A stretch of DNA of 64,000 nucleotides from contig JANUWF010002065.1 in the NCBI GenBank assembly GCA_026120185.1, forward strand, positions 144,138-208,137, read 5' to 3'. The notes under the pieces are model-generated. The model made no database searches and was not told where the DNA came from. It saw only the letters and a list, made by a program, of their open reading frames with translations. The position numbers and the translations under genes are program-made. Positions 11,385 through 21,841 of this stretch are shown here, piece by piece. Numbering within the stretch: position 1 is the first letter of the stretch; every line of letters starts with the position of its first letter. This DNA comes from Voacanga thouarsii. Taxonomy: Eukaryota; Streptophyta; Magnoliopsida; Gentianales; Apocynaceae.

Positions 11385-12580
11385 TAGGGGTGGCAATATT
11401 GAACACGACACGCCAACACGACACGAACACGACACAGTTATAGCGGGTTAGAGTTGGGGTTTCGCGGGTTCGGGTCGAAACAGGTCGACCCGTTTAACTT
11501 TAAACGTGTACAGGTCATAAATGGGTTCAACCTGTTTTAACCCGTTTCAATCCGCAAACCCGTTTAAAATTTTTTAATATTTATATTTAATACTTTTTGT
11601 AATACCCTACAAATTTTACTATAAAAAATTAGATAATTTAATTTTTTACATGAATTAATTGAATTAATTTTTATTATATGAATTAATTAATTTGTTTGTG
11701 TGTCTATTTTGTTTAATTATATGAGACATCTTAAAGAAAATAAATGATATTAATGTGGTTATTTGCTTGATATATAGTAAATGAATCATTCTTAATTAAT
11801 TATTATTTAGTGTCTATAATAATAATATTAGTACGAGTTGGTAAGCAACGACCTTACGCGAGTCTAAAGGGGAAGGTTAGACCTTTAGGAAATAACGTAT
11901 GTAATATGCCTACAGGCCGAATCGAATATAGAATGAAAAGAAGCTCGTGTGGTGCATTTACCAGAGGGTAAGGTTCACTCAGCATCGATTGACCAGTTCG
12001 TATACTATGCTATTTCTGACATTGGGATAAAGACAATTTGAATTACACCCTACAAGGACAAGCCTTCCTTTCATGCTCGTTTTTTGCTCTCCATTTGCTC
12101 TTTAAAATTCCTGGCATGCTACGACAAAATTGTTGTTCTAAATATTTAGAGAAAATAATTTCTTGAATAATCCAATTTTATTGCAAAATTATATTTGTTT
12201 AGATTTTTAATATTAAATCTTATGAATTTATTAAGATCTCTAAATATTTAGCGGGATGGTTTGTTATTTTATTGGTTATTTATGACTTTACGGACTATTT
12301 TATTAGTTTTTTAATTTTATATAATTTGATTTGATTTTTTCAAATTTTTTGTGTAATGGTGCACAGATTGGCGGGTTTAGTGGGTATTCGCGTTGACGAA
12401 TTTAGTAATTATCTATTTAATTTTTGTGTCTAATTGTGTCATGTCGTGTCAAGCCGTTTTATAACACGAACACGACACGACACGTTTATTAATCGGGTCG
12501 TGTTCGGGTTGGCCTGTCAAGTGTAATTATTTCAAGTTGACACGACTCGCCAACCCGAACAGACACGATTGCCACCCCTA
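11385..12580. mobile_element. Non-autonomous hAT-type DNA transposon
   Basis: It has terminal inverted repeats of 13 bp (TAGGGGTGGCAAT at both ends) and a perfect 8-bp target duplication CTTCAAAC at 11377-11384 and 12581-12588. The 8-bp duplication is the hallmark of the hAT superfamily. Subterminal zones are rich in ACACGACACG-type and CGGGT-type motifs on both sides, as in many plant hAT derivatives, which probably bind transposase. At 1196 bp and without an open transposase frame, it would need a transposase in trans. The middle (about 11831-12060) has a different composition. Confidence 0.9.
11831..12060. other. Compositionally distinct segment inside the hAT element
   Basis: About 230 bp with clearly higher GC and more CpG than the AT-rich arms around it. 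It starts near GTACGAGTTGGTAAGC and ends near ACAAGGACAAGCC. One minus-strand frame is open for about 40 codons. It could be captured host or organellar DNA; I cannot identify the source. Confidence 0.35.
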
Positions 12581-13387
12581 CTTCAAACAGGCCTCCAAAT
12601 TTTCCAGAAGAACTACCAAATAGACCACTACGACTTTCAAATAGATCACGAGGTCCTTCTTGACTCACACTTTGCAAATGATTCTTGTTTCAGTGAAGAA
12701 CGTTTCCAAACTTTTGATGCTCAAGAAAAACAAGAAGAATATCCAATGTAGATAACACAATGTCAACCAACTTTAATCAACACAACAAAATATCACAAAG
12801 AGGCGCAATTGTCTAAGATTTCCATATTTGCAAAAATTGCAAAAAAAATACGTAGCTTAACTTTTAGAATCAATCACAAGACTCACAATCCATTCTATGC
12901 ATTTTTCTACCACTAAATAAACTCAACAAAGATATGTCCATATCTAGTAAACTTTTCCTCAAAAAAACATATACAAAATGCCAAGAAATTCAAGAGGATA
13001 AAATCTACCTTAACCTGAAAAGAGTTTTTCCACTAATGTATTTTCCAATGTATGAGTTTTAAAATTTTTAATTCTTGAGGGATAATTCATAGAAGAAGAA
13101 GATCAATGTGAAGAAGAAGAAGGGGAAGACAAAGATGAAGGGAAGGAGTGAAAAACAGAGAAACAAAAGTATCATTCTAGGGGAATAGGAAAAAAAATCA
13201 AAGAAGAAAGAAAAATAGAAGAACAAGACAAACAAGAAAAGTAAAAAAAAGGAAAAAGGAAAAAATGAAGAAAAGACAAAATAGGAAGAATTTGGGAAGA
13301 AGAGAAAAAGATTAAGGAAACAAACGAAAAAGGAAAAAGAATTATTATTTTTTTTTAGGATGCGGTTACTATTGGGCAGAACTGGTC

Positions 13388-15455
13388 CAGTGGGCCAAAG
13401 AACAAAATTAACAATAACAAAAGGCGACAAAAATTCGGTGGGCCAAGGCAAGAAAGGACAAAAGCAAAAAGAGAAGAAAAGAAGCAGCTTTCGGTCAGCA
13501 AACAAGGAAGAGAAACGTGGTTCAGCGAGCCGCTTGCAACAAGAAAGAAATTAGATCCGGTGGCTTCTACAGCTCAACTAAAGGAAAACAGCTTGAGACT
13601 TGGTTTGCAGCTTGGATGAGCTGATGCAAGACCAAAAAGAGAATTCATTGGCTCGGCTCAATTAAAAGAGAAATCAACAATTTCGTTGGCTCAATTGGAA
13701 GCCAAATTCCACAATTTCAATTCAACAAGAATTAGTCTTCAGTACAAAACAACAAAAAAGATTTCCAAAGCTCAATTCAAAATCAAGTTCTCGAATTGTT
13801 TTCTAATTTTAAGGCTGTGGACTTTTGTTTTTATTTAGAACTTTATTTGGACAATTACTATTCCTTTTTTTGTTTTGGATTTTTAGGCACTTACTTCTTA
13901 TTTACTTATGTTTCTTTTAGAAACTTTATAAGCCTATAAATAATGGCCAATTACCTTAGAAAAAGAGGGTGCACAATATAGAGATTTAAACATATTTTTT
14001 AGAATGCATCACCAATATTTTCTCTAGAGAATTACTCAAGGACCATTGATTCTTGGAGGGGCTTTCATTGGAAATTGAAATGCTTGTCTATGAGTATTTA
14101 TCTCTTTCCTTTGTTTTCTTTTTTTAAACAGTGATGATTTTAATTCTTTAATTATATTTAGATATTATTTTTGTATTTATAATTTTAAGTTAATTTAGTT
14201 CTTTGATTAATTAATTATTTTCTTTGGTGTTTGATTACTTGATTTTATTTGATTATCTAATGAACTTGGGAAACGAAGTTAGATTAAGTTTAATTTAATC
14301 AATTCTATGTATTTGTTAAATCTTAATGGATTTGGGAAATGAAGTTAAGATTAAAGAACCTAAATAATCAAAGGTTAGTTAATTTTGCCTAGAGCATAGG
14401 TCCTTATAGACATGAAATTAGCCAATAACACTATACTATATGTGAAATTAACTAACATTTGATTACCTAAGTTCTTTGATTTTAACTTTGTTTCCCAAGT
14501 CCATTAAGATATAACAAATATGTAGAATTGATTAAATTAAATTAAACTCAATCTAACTTCGTTTCCCAAGTGTATTAGATATAAATTTAATTTCATCAAC
14601 CTATCAAATAAAATCAAGTAATCAAACACCAATGAAAATAATTAATTAATCAAAGAACTAAATTAACTCAAAATCATAAATCTAAGAATAATATCTAAAT
14701 ACAATTAAAGAATTAAAATCATCTTTGTTTAAAAAAAAGAAAACAAATGAAAGAGATAAATACTCATAGACAAGCATTTCAATTTCCAATGAAAACTCCT
14801 CCAAGAATCAATACTCCTTGAGTAATTTTTCTAGAGAAAATATTGGTGATGTACTCTACAAAATATGTCTAAGTCTCTACATTGTGCACATAACTTTTTT
14901 TAAGGTAATTGGCCTTTATTTATAGACTTACAAAGTTTCTAAAATAATCCTAAGTAAAGAAGAAGTAATTACCTAAAAATCCAAAACAAAAAAGGAATAG
15001 TAATTATCCAAATAAAATTCTAAATAAAAACAAAATTCCACCACCTTAAAATTGGAAAACAATTTTGAATTGAGCTTTGGAAATCTTCTTTGTCGTTTTG
15101 TACTGAAGACCAATTCCTGTTGAATTGAAATTGTGGAATTTGGCTTCCAATTGAGTCAACGAAATTGCTGGTTTCTTTTTTAATTGAGCCAAGCCAACGA
15201 ATTCTCTTTTTATCTTGCATCGGCTCATCCGAGCTGTAAACCAAGTCTCAAGCTATTTTCCTTCAATTGAGCCGCAGAAGCCACTGAATCTAATTTCTTT
15301 CTTGTCGCAATCGGCTCGCTGAGCCATGTTTCTCTTCCTTACTTGCTGACCGAAAGCTGCTTCTTTTCTTCTCTTTCAGCTTTTGTCCTTTCTTGCCTTC
15401 GCCCACCGAATTTTTGCTGCCTTTTGTTATTGTTGCTTTTGTTCTTTGGCCCACT
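13388..15455. repeat. LTR fold-back palindrome, arms about 1.0 kb
   Basis: The left arm (13388-14390) is the reverse complement of LTR sequence. The right arm (about 14437-15455) is the same LTR sequence in direct orientation. The spacer is only about 45 bp. By eye the arms match at roughly nine bases in ten over their length, for example the reversed CTTCAATTGAGCCG stretch in both. Transcribed through, this would form a very long hairpin. The long open frames seen over it (13068-13505 and similar) are low-complexity artefacts. Confidence 0.85.
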
Positions 15456-15822
15456 GATTGCATTTCTTTTTCCTTTTTGTTAACTTTTGTTCTTTGTGAA
15501 GCCGACCAAGTCGATTACCATTTGCTTCCTTTTCCTTTCCAATTTCAATTGCTCTGTTCTATTTTATTCTTTTTCCTCTGCAATCCTCTATTCTCCTAGT
15601 ATAGGACCAGCACTAGGTCCATCTTCCTGGCCTGGTGCTGGGTCTGTACTAACAAAATACACAATTAGCTCCAAATTTCACTTATTTTTGTATAAAATTA
15701 TAGAAAAGTATTTTTCTAAATGAAATATCAAATAGGAAGGAATGTGACTAGTTATTGTATTAAAAGTGTCTCAAATTAGTCTTAAATAATTAGAAAAATA
15801 ACGATGATTTTAGCCCCTATCA
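15456..15822 (-). repeat. Terminal part of the Athila-like LTR (direct copy)
   Basis: Continues the right arm of the palindrome to the LTR end GCCCCTATCA at 15822. It aligns with 9700-10042. It includes the CpG islet around 15605-15645 (CCTGGCCTGGTGCTGGG). Confidence 0.75.
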
Positions 15823-17234
15823 CTCAATCCGGAAAAAAAATAAGGTAACGGTAAATAGAGAATAGCCAGTGCCAGCTTGGGAAAATGAGGCAATGCCGAT
15901 TTGCTTCGAGAAGAGCAAGACACAGTCCGAAAAGCAGTGCAGAACAAGAGCACAACATGGCCAAGTCTCAAGTTTCACAAGGCTCACGATACGCTTCAGG
16001 AAAAATAATCAATTAGCACAATCAAATGTTACAATTTATACGCGCACACACACACACACACCAAACATTTCTAAACACATTACGAAATTCAAAATTTGAA
16101 ACATGCTTGGGCTAAGGTTCTAGTTTACTAATATCATCTCCTAACTATTATATCCTATTAGGAGTAGGGCTAGACTAAAATTAAGTCTTATATCCCCTTA
16201 GCCAAGGGCTTTATAACTGAAAATTAGGCATTGTATCCCCCTAGACAAGGGCCTTATAACTAAAATCAGGGACTCCTTATCATAACCACCTACAAGCATC
16301 AATCAAACTCCTTAGCTTAAAACACAAATCTTAAAACAGAGTTCCATTCAAATATTCACAATTTTTATTCAAAGCATCAAAATTACATCATCTCAATCCA
16401 TTTTAATGCTAAAATAACTTTCATTAGCATAGGATACACAATTTTCTCAAAATACAGAAAATGCAAGAAAACTATAAATCCCTCCTTAATCCACCACTAG
16501 ATTTATGTAACCACCTATAAAAAGCACCATCAATTTTTAGATTTTTCACCAAACTCAAAACCCTCCAGATCAAACCCTTACACACCTAATACAACCATCA
16601 CTCAAATCCCTAAAGAAATTAACCCAAGCCAATGCATTAATAATGCAAGACTCACCTAAATTCAAAGTCTCTAGTACAATCTCATCATTAAATTTCTCTC
16701 TCCTGCCGATTTCCCCTTTCCCTAAAGCAGTCTCCGTTGAAGCGTTCTAGTTTGTTCAGGAATGACATAATCGTTAAACTTAAGGAACGTAACTGACTAA
16801 AGCAATTAAACTAAAACCTCTTATAAAACTAATTATAAAACAGCCCTAAAACTGTTCTCTCTTCTTAATCAACCCCAAAAACATGGACTTGGGCCACCAA
16901 CAAAACCATAAAAAGAAAGGCCCGAAGACGAATTGGGTCATAGGCTCACAAAAATAAAATTAATTGTAAAAATATATTCCAATTATTTTTTTAATGTTAA
17001 TTTTAAATTTTAATACTAGTTAAAAAAAAAAAAAAAGAGTAGCCTATGGGCTAGCCTACACGAACTAAGAGCTTTGCAATTCATCGGACTAATCCATGCC
17101 TTTCCTGGCTCAACCAGTCTAAGAGATGGCATGAAGTAGCCTTTTTTGGTTTGAGGACAAATCTGCATGGCCCAAGTGCAACCTTGAACATGGACAGCCC
17201 AACATGAAATTTTGCTGATCAGCCTGTTAAACCA
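15823..17234 (-). repeat. 5' LTR of the Tekay/Del-like element, right part, copy 1
   Basis: Sequence beyond the Athila-like insertion. On the minus strand it would begin TGGTTTAACAGGC, the LTR start. It contains a CA microsatellite (16044-16061), two GGCCTTATAACT blocks, and no coding frame of note. Copy 2 is 17435-18870. Confidence 0.6.
16044..16061 (+). repeat. (CA)n microsatellite, 9 units
   Basis: Short CA run in copy 1 of the tandem duplication. The matching run in copy 2 (17669-17698) has about 15 units, so the tract changed length after duplication. Confidence 0.9.
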
Positions 17235-17434
17235 AGACGGACCTGGTGTCTTGACTGTACTAGAAAAATAAACAATTAGCTCTAAATTTCACCTATTTTT
17301 GTATAAAATTATAGAAAAGTATTTTTTAAAAGTGAAATATTAAATATGAAAGAATATGACTAGTTATTATATTAAAAGTGTCTTAAATTGTCTCAAATAA
17401 CTAGAAAAATAATGATGATTTTAGCCCTATCACT

Positions 17435-17667
17435 CAATCTAAAAAAAATAAGGTAATGGTAAATAGAGAATAGCCAGTGCCAGCTTGGAAAATTGAGGCA
17501 ACGCCGACTTACTTCGAGAAGAGCAAGACACAGTCCAAAAAACATTGCAGAACAAGAGCACAACTTGGCCAAATCTCAAGTTTCACAAGGCTCATGATAC
17601 ATTTCAAGAAAAATAAGCAATTAGCACAATCAACCACCCATTTGTATCTAAAAGTTACAATTTATAT

Positions 17668-17702
<35 letters not shown>

Positions 17703-18870
17703 TTACTGAACACATTACAAAATTCAGAATTTGAAACATGCTTGGGGTAAGGTTTTAGTTTACTGATATAATCTTTTAACTATTATATCCCATTAGGAGA
17801 AGGGCCGGACTAAAACTAGGTAATGTATCCCCTTAACCAAGGGCCTTATAACTGAAAATTAGGCATTGTATCCCCTCAGACAAGGGCCTTATAACTGAAA
17901 TTAGGGATTCCCTACTATAACTACCTACAAGTATCAATCAAACTCCTTAGCTTAAAACACAAATCTTAAAACAGAGTTCCATTCAAATATTCACAATTTT
18001 TATTCAAAGCATCAAAATTACATCATGCTCAATCCATTTAATGCTAAAATAACTTTCATTAGCATAGGACGCACAATTTTCTCAAAATATAGAATATGCA
18101 AGAAAACCATAAATCCCTCCTTAATCCACCACTAGATTTATCTAACCACCTATAAAAAGCACAATCAATTTTTTAGATTTTTCACCAAACTCAAAACCCT
18201 CCAGATCAAACCCTTACACCCCTAATACAGCCATCACTCAAATCCCTAAAGAAATTAACCCAATCCAAAGCATTAATAACGCGAGACTCACTTAAATTTG
18301 AAGTCTTTGGTACAATCTCATCATTGAATTCTTCTCTCCTGCTGATCTCCCCTTTCTCTAAAGTAGTCTCTGCTGAAGCGTTTTGGTTTGTTTAGGAATG
18401 ACGTAATCGTTAAACTTAAGGAACATAATTGACTAAAGTAATTAAACTAAAACCTCTTATAAAACTAATTACAAACAGTCCTAAAACTATTCCCTCTTCT
18501 TAATCAACCCCAAACGCTTGGACTTTGGCCATCAACAAAACCATAAAAAGAAAGGCCTAGAGACGAATTGGGTCATGGGCTTACAAAAATAAAATTAATT
18601 GTAAAAATATATTCTAATTGTTTTTTTAATGTTTATTTTAAATTTTAATACTAGTTTATATATATATATATAAAGTAGCCCATGGGTTAGCCCACACGAA
18701 CTAAGAGCTTTGCAATTCATGGGACTAATCCATGCCATTCCCGGCTCAACCAGTCTAAGAGATGGCATGAAGTAACCCTTTTTGGTTTGAGGACCAATCT
18801 GCATGGCCCAAGGGCAGCCTTGAACATGGACAGCCCAACATGAAACTTTGCTAATCAGCCCGTTAATCCA
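17435..18870 (-). repeat. 5' LTR of the Tekay/Del-like element, right part, copy 2
   Basis: Second copy, ending AATCCA (minus strand TGGATTAACGGGC, the LTR start). It includes the longer CA run at 17669-17698 and a TA run at about 18657-18672 absent from copy 1, where poly(A) stands instead. The 14 bp after it lead into the Mutator-like element. Confidence 0.65.
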
Positions 18871-18884
18871 GGTTATATTTTCAT

Positions 18885-19118
18885 GGCAAATTTGCATAAA
18901 TAATCCTTGATGTATTTTCTTGTCGTAAGATAGTCCCCAATTGTTTTTCCAATTTTTTAAATCTTTAATCTATTTATTTTAATTTTTTACAATCTCCGCC
19001 ACATCAAATGTGGCAGAGTCTGGCAGGAAGCCTCCCATGTGCATCTATACAAGGGCAAAATTGTCAAATCACATGCTTTTACATCAAAATTCTCAATCCT
19101 TCTTGTAGGCAATAATAC
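18885..19118 (+). repeat. Left terminal inverted repeat of the Mutator-like element
   Basis: Pairs with the reverse complement of 21842-22080. It carries several small indels relative to its partner, so the insertion is not recent. Confidence 0.85.
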
Positions 19119-20039
19119 ACGCACTTAGGGAGCATTGAGGAACAAAGGCTTCATAGAAGAAGAAGAAGAAAATCTGCAGAAAGAAGCAGTAGCCTTTTTG
19201 ATGGCCTTGAAAGGGTTCCAAAAGAGGATCTGCCACGGCAGTTTTTATATGCCCATTTCCTTCAAGCTTGTCAACATAGTGCAAGACAATTTTACTATTT
19301 TCGTATGTTTCAACTAAAAAAACTGATGTCCAATATTTAAATTTTTCTAGAAACATGTATCCTATACACATCTTTTGATGTTGGCCGCGGGATTCTCTTA
19401 TCAATATTTTTTTTAAAAAAAAAAACCTAAAATAGTTGGAGGAACCAAAGGATACAACGGTTTTGGGAAGGAGACATCCTTCCATCGCCTAAACTTGTAA
19501 ATGAAGCGATACAAATTAGCTACTCCCTTGTTAGATCAACTTGGGACATCATGAAGACAGCAAACCAGGGACGGACACCCAACATTTTCGAAAATCCCTT
19601 ATACATATTATATATGTATTAATGTATAAGATATGTATATCAAATTGTATTTTGACTCCTCCAAAATTTGAAAACAATCTAAATAATAGTTTAATAGTTA
19701 AAAACATAAAAATAAAATTACTTAAAACTAAATAACATTTTTTAAAAGTAAATAAATCTAATGACTTTTTTTTAAAAAAAAGAATATTATATTACTAATA
19801 CTAAATTTAAAACATAAATATACCCAAATAAATTAGTCCAAAATATTTTTAAAAAGAGCCCATAACAAAAATTTAAAAATAAAAAAGTTTAGACCAATCA
19901 TAAGTAAAATAAAGGTTCATATCAAGACAAAAAGAATATTTTTATTTAAAAAAAGTGAATTATATGTGACTAATTAGTTCCTTTTACAATCTGACCAACC
20001 CAAATAAACAAAAGAAAAAACTTGGTTCCTTGGCCTCCC
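19119..20039. other. Mutator-like element interior without a recognised gene
   Basis: The first 400 bp have open stretches on both strands. A plus-strand one includes KEAVAFLMALKGFQKRIC, and a minus-strand one runs 19485-19093. They may be part of a third captured fragment, but I do not recognise a family. The stretch 19600-20010 is AT-rich with A and T runs and shows nothing coding. Confidence 0.35.
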
Positions 20040-21235
20040 CCATTTTACAATCCTGCGTCCACCTTGCACAGTAGTGTGTTTTCTTCCAATCTCATCCATT
20101 TTAATGTGGGGATTAACTGTGAAACTCTAGCAAATAAATTAATCAGCGCAAAGTCTCTTCTGATTGCCACACCAAGGATGTCTGACTTTTACAGCAACAA
20201 GAATGGGCTTAATTTGTTGCCCAGGATATTGGCATTTCGGAGTAGCCCGGTGAACCAGTGCAATACTATCAGATGGTACGGGTTCCTATTAAAATTTTTC
20301 AAAAATATCGGAAAGTTTATGACCAAACGCATGCAGAACTTCACACTAAAGCACCTGCACATAGCATTTCAGCGTATCCCGGTGACCCAGTGCAATACCA
20401 TTAGATGCTACAGGTTCCTCTTCAATTTTCAAAAATATCGGAAAGTTTATGACCAAATGCATCCTCGGTACTTCTCTTAGAATATGCATAGCTATGTGCA
20501 GGTGTTTTGGTGTGAAGTTCTGCAAGCTCATTGCACAGGTCAATTGGGGATAGATCTGGCCTTGTTGCTGCCCACTCGCTCCATTTGACAAATGTCGGGC
20601 CTGCTTTTTCTGAAGTCATGCGAACAATCTGTACTCATGCCTTCCTATATGCAGTGCCAAAGGATTCAACAAGAGGAGCCATGCAGGAAGAAAAAAAATC
20701 TAGATATATTGCCCTCAGAAAGAAAATCATCCCCCTCGAAAAGAAAGAAAATCAACGAACTGATTTGAATATGTCGATCCTGTGGGCACATGTATAGATA
20801 TTCCCCAGATGAGAAGCCTTTTGCTTCTGCCCAAAGAGTTCGCTTCCATGCTAGTTCTCCAACAACGAAGGCCAAAATGCCTGGAGCTACTAGCTGCGAT
20901 GTTGGCAAAGCAAGGCTTACAGCACACTCAACCCTACTTACTGGAGGTAGAATTGGACTTCTATAGGAATAAATTTGAGAGAGCCTTTTCCAAGCAATTT
21001 GGGCATGGTATGAAATTGTGTTACTCGTTGAGAAGTATGGTGTCTGTCTACAGTTCCTACTTTTGCACAAGGTCTGCGTTGCTTCATATACTGTCCAAGA
21101 TGCAAGTCCACCGTGATAGATCTTCCACAGTGAGTACAAGCGCCGCACTATGTAAGGGAGACTTACATATGAACAGCTTGGGTTTGGGCACGGAAGAATT
21201 GAATCAGCAGCTCTCCTAACATTTCCAACTGCCAA
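20040..21235 (-). pseudogene. Captured ABC1 (UbiB-type) kinase gene fragment, N-terminal half
   Basis: On the minus strand from 21235 there is an open lead (SYHAQIAWKRLSQIYSY, VVGELAWKRTLWAEAK). Then, in shifting frames, come MAPLVESFGTAYRKA, GPTFVKWSEWAATRPDL, LCNELAELHTKTPAHS, AFGHKLSDIFE, EEEPVAS and finally PILVAVKVRHP. These match the ABC1K family motifs KxGQ-type, FGxxLSxIF, EExPVASxSIAQVHRA and VAVKVxHP, the last carrying the ATP-contacting lysine. Plant ABC1 kinases act in plastids and mitochondria; this piece cannot. Defects include at least one Trp codon turned into a stop (before VQIVRMTSEKA), several frameshifts and a repeated segment. It lacks the kinase C-lobe. The capture appears contiguous. 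Confidence 0.85.
20230..20520. repeat. Duplicated ABC1 segment with a small inverted piece between
   Basis: Two direct copies of about 100 bp (20230-20332 and 20366-20463; period about 135 bp) each encode AFGHKLSDIFE plus the PVAS region on the minus strand. Between and beside them, 31 bp around 20335-20365 (ACCTGCACATAGC) recur in inverted orientation at 20487-20518 (GCTATGTGCAGGT). So the fragment was duplicated with a local inversion. Confidence 0.8.
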
Positions 21236-21649
21236 AAATTTGCAGTTCAGAATTCATATTACTGATCCTATTACTATAACCTTCTGCTTATTCAAATTCA
21301 GGAGTAATGAAGAAAAAAGTTTCAAAATTATGATTTATGATGATTCTTTACATTCGAATTTCAATCGTTTAAAATTAGCTCCAAAACGGAGTTTTACAAA
21401 CATATCCTACAAAATATCAACTTTGGCTTTCTTCTGTCAGCCTAGAAAATCAGCATTTTTCAGATGTACTTCTCTGTCAGCACCATCCAAACCCATTACA
21501 GTCATATTACAAAAATTAAAGCATCGCAATTCCTAACCCCCAAGGGTAGTCCTTTTAACCTCACGTTAGCTTCGAATTATGCAGATAAAAGCACTTGAAC
21601 AGCAGCTATCAGCTGGCAGAATTGATGTTTTCTTTGTTTCTAATTAGAT

Positions 21650-21815
21650 CATTGTTGCCACAATCTTGGGCCTCAAGTTCGGCAATCACAGCGAACTCTC
21701 AAAAGCTTTTTCAGTCCGGCTGGTGGTTGTGTTTTTGCCCCAACATTGCAGCATTTGCATGGTCATGGGGGCCACTCTGCTGGACCGTTGCAAATGGATA
21801 TCTTCCTATTGGAGA
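21650..21815 (+). pseudogene. Captured STP-type hexose/H+ symporter gene fragment
   Basis: A plus-strand reading from 21650 gives IIVATILGLKFGNHSELSKA and VVVF, then after a +1 shift AAFAWSWGPLCWTV and a degenerate YLPI. Plant STP transporters (12-helix major facilitator family, plasma membrane sugar/H+ symport) carry the cognate stretch KFG...ELSK...VVVFxxxxFxWSWGPLGWxVPSEIFPL, which forms helix 10 and the loop after it. The fragment starts just after TTTCTAATTAG, which looks like an intron 3' end, so genomic DNA was captured. It is only about 55 codons long, with one frameshift. It lies on the strand opposite to the ABC1 fragment. Confidence 0.75.
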
Positions 21816-21841
21816 CCCATTCTTCTTCTTCCCCAAGTGTT

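Larger units (their letters stand above)
10043..13387 (-). other. Internal, largely non-coding region of the Athila-like element
   Basis: Starts with a degenerate polypurine tract (10043-10058; minus strand CAAGTATGAGAGTATG) and resembles the region 35415-36800 of the related element. It is AT-rich, with short runs of T and A. A short minus-strand reading at 12677-12589 is open but has no family I recognise. A purine-rich tract (GA repeats, about 13090-13330) follows. The hAT element at 11385-12580 interrupts it. I see no retroelement enzyme in this region. Confidence 0.55.
8121..15822 (-). mobile_element. Athila-like Ty3/Gypsy derivative, rearranged
   Basis: Minus-strand element whose 3' LTR is 8121-10042, followed on the plus coordinate axis by a degenerate polypurine tract and about 3.3 kb of internal sequence holding a hAT insertion. 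In place of the gag and primer-site part there is an inverted LTR copy fused to a direct LTR copy (13388-15822). No RT, RNase H or integrase can be found. The family is the same as the element at 33901-52649, from LTR sequence such as TTTTGGGTATATAAAA and ending GCCCCTATCA. No clear target duplication is visible (CTTTA on the left against CTCAA on the right). Confidence 0.7.
1..18870 (-). mobile_element. Tekay/Del-like Ty3/Gypsy retrotransposon, 3' end beyond window
   Basis: The element reads on the minus strand. In element order it has a 5' LTR (18870 down to 7385), a primer binding site (7372-7382), gag, protease, reverse transcriptase, RNase H and integrase; the 3' LTR lies left of base 1. 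The order PR-RT-RH-IN is that of Ty3/Gypsy. The paired zinc knuckles and HHCC integrase head resemble Tekay/Del chromoviruses, which is family inference from motifs. It is heavily interrupted: a solo LTR in gag (3985-6494), an Athila-like element in the 5' LTR (8121-15822), and a tandem duplication of the LTR's right part. Many stops and frameshifts make it a dead copy. Confidence 0.85.
15631..18870. repeat. Tandem duplication, period about 1.61 kb
   Basis: Unit 1 (about 15631-17241) and unit 2 (about 17242-18870) each contain the last 200 bp of the Athila-like LTR followed by the right part of the Tekay/Del-like LTR. Shared landmarks include GCCAGTGCCAGCTTGG at 15868 and 17476, and GGCCTTATAACTGAAA twice in each unit. 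Small substitutions and indels separate the copies. Because the unit spans an insertion junction, the duplication came after the Athila-like insertion. The second unit ends exactly where the LTR ends (AATCCA, 18870). Confidence 0.85.

Noticed and set aside
13068..13505. Minus-strand open frame of 145 codons, very rich in Phe, Leu and Ser
   Set aside because: It lies over a GA-rich purine tract and part of the LTR palindrome; the composition follows from low complexity and no protein motif is present.
8115..15830. Firm target duplication for the Athila-like element at 8121-15822
   Set aside because: Left CTTTA and right CTCAA agree at only three of five bases, so the right boundary rests on LTR similarity alone.
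16044..17698. CRISPR-like or regulatory array from the repeated CA and GGCCTTATAACT blocks
   Set aside because: Plain microsatellites and one tandem duplication of LTR sequence; no regular spacer structure, and the genome is of plant type.
20782..21219. Plus-strand open frame of 145 codons
   Set aside because: Antisense to the ABC1 kinase fragment, whose minus-strand reading has the family motifs.
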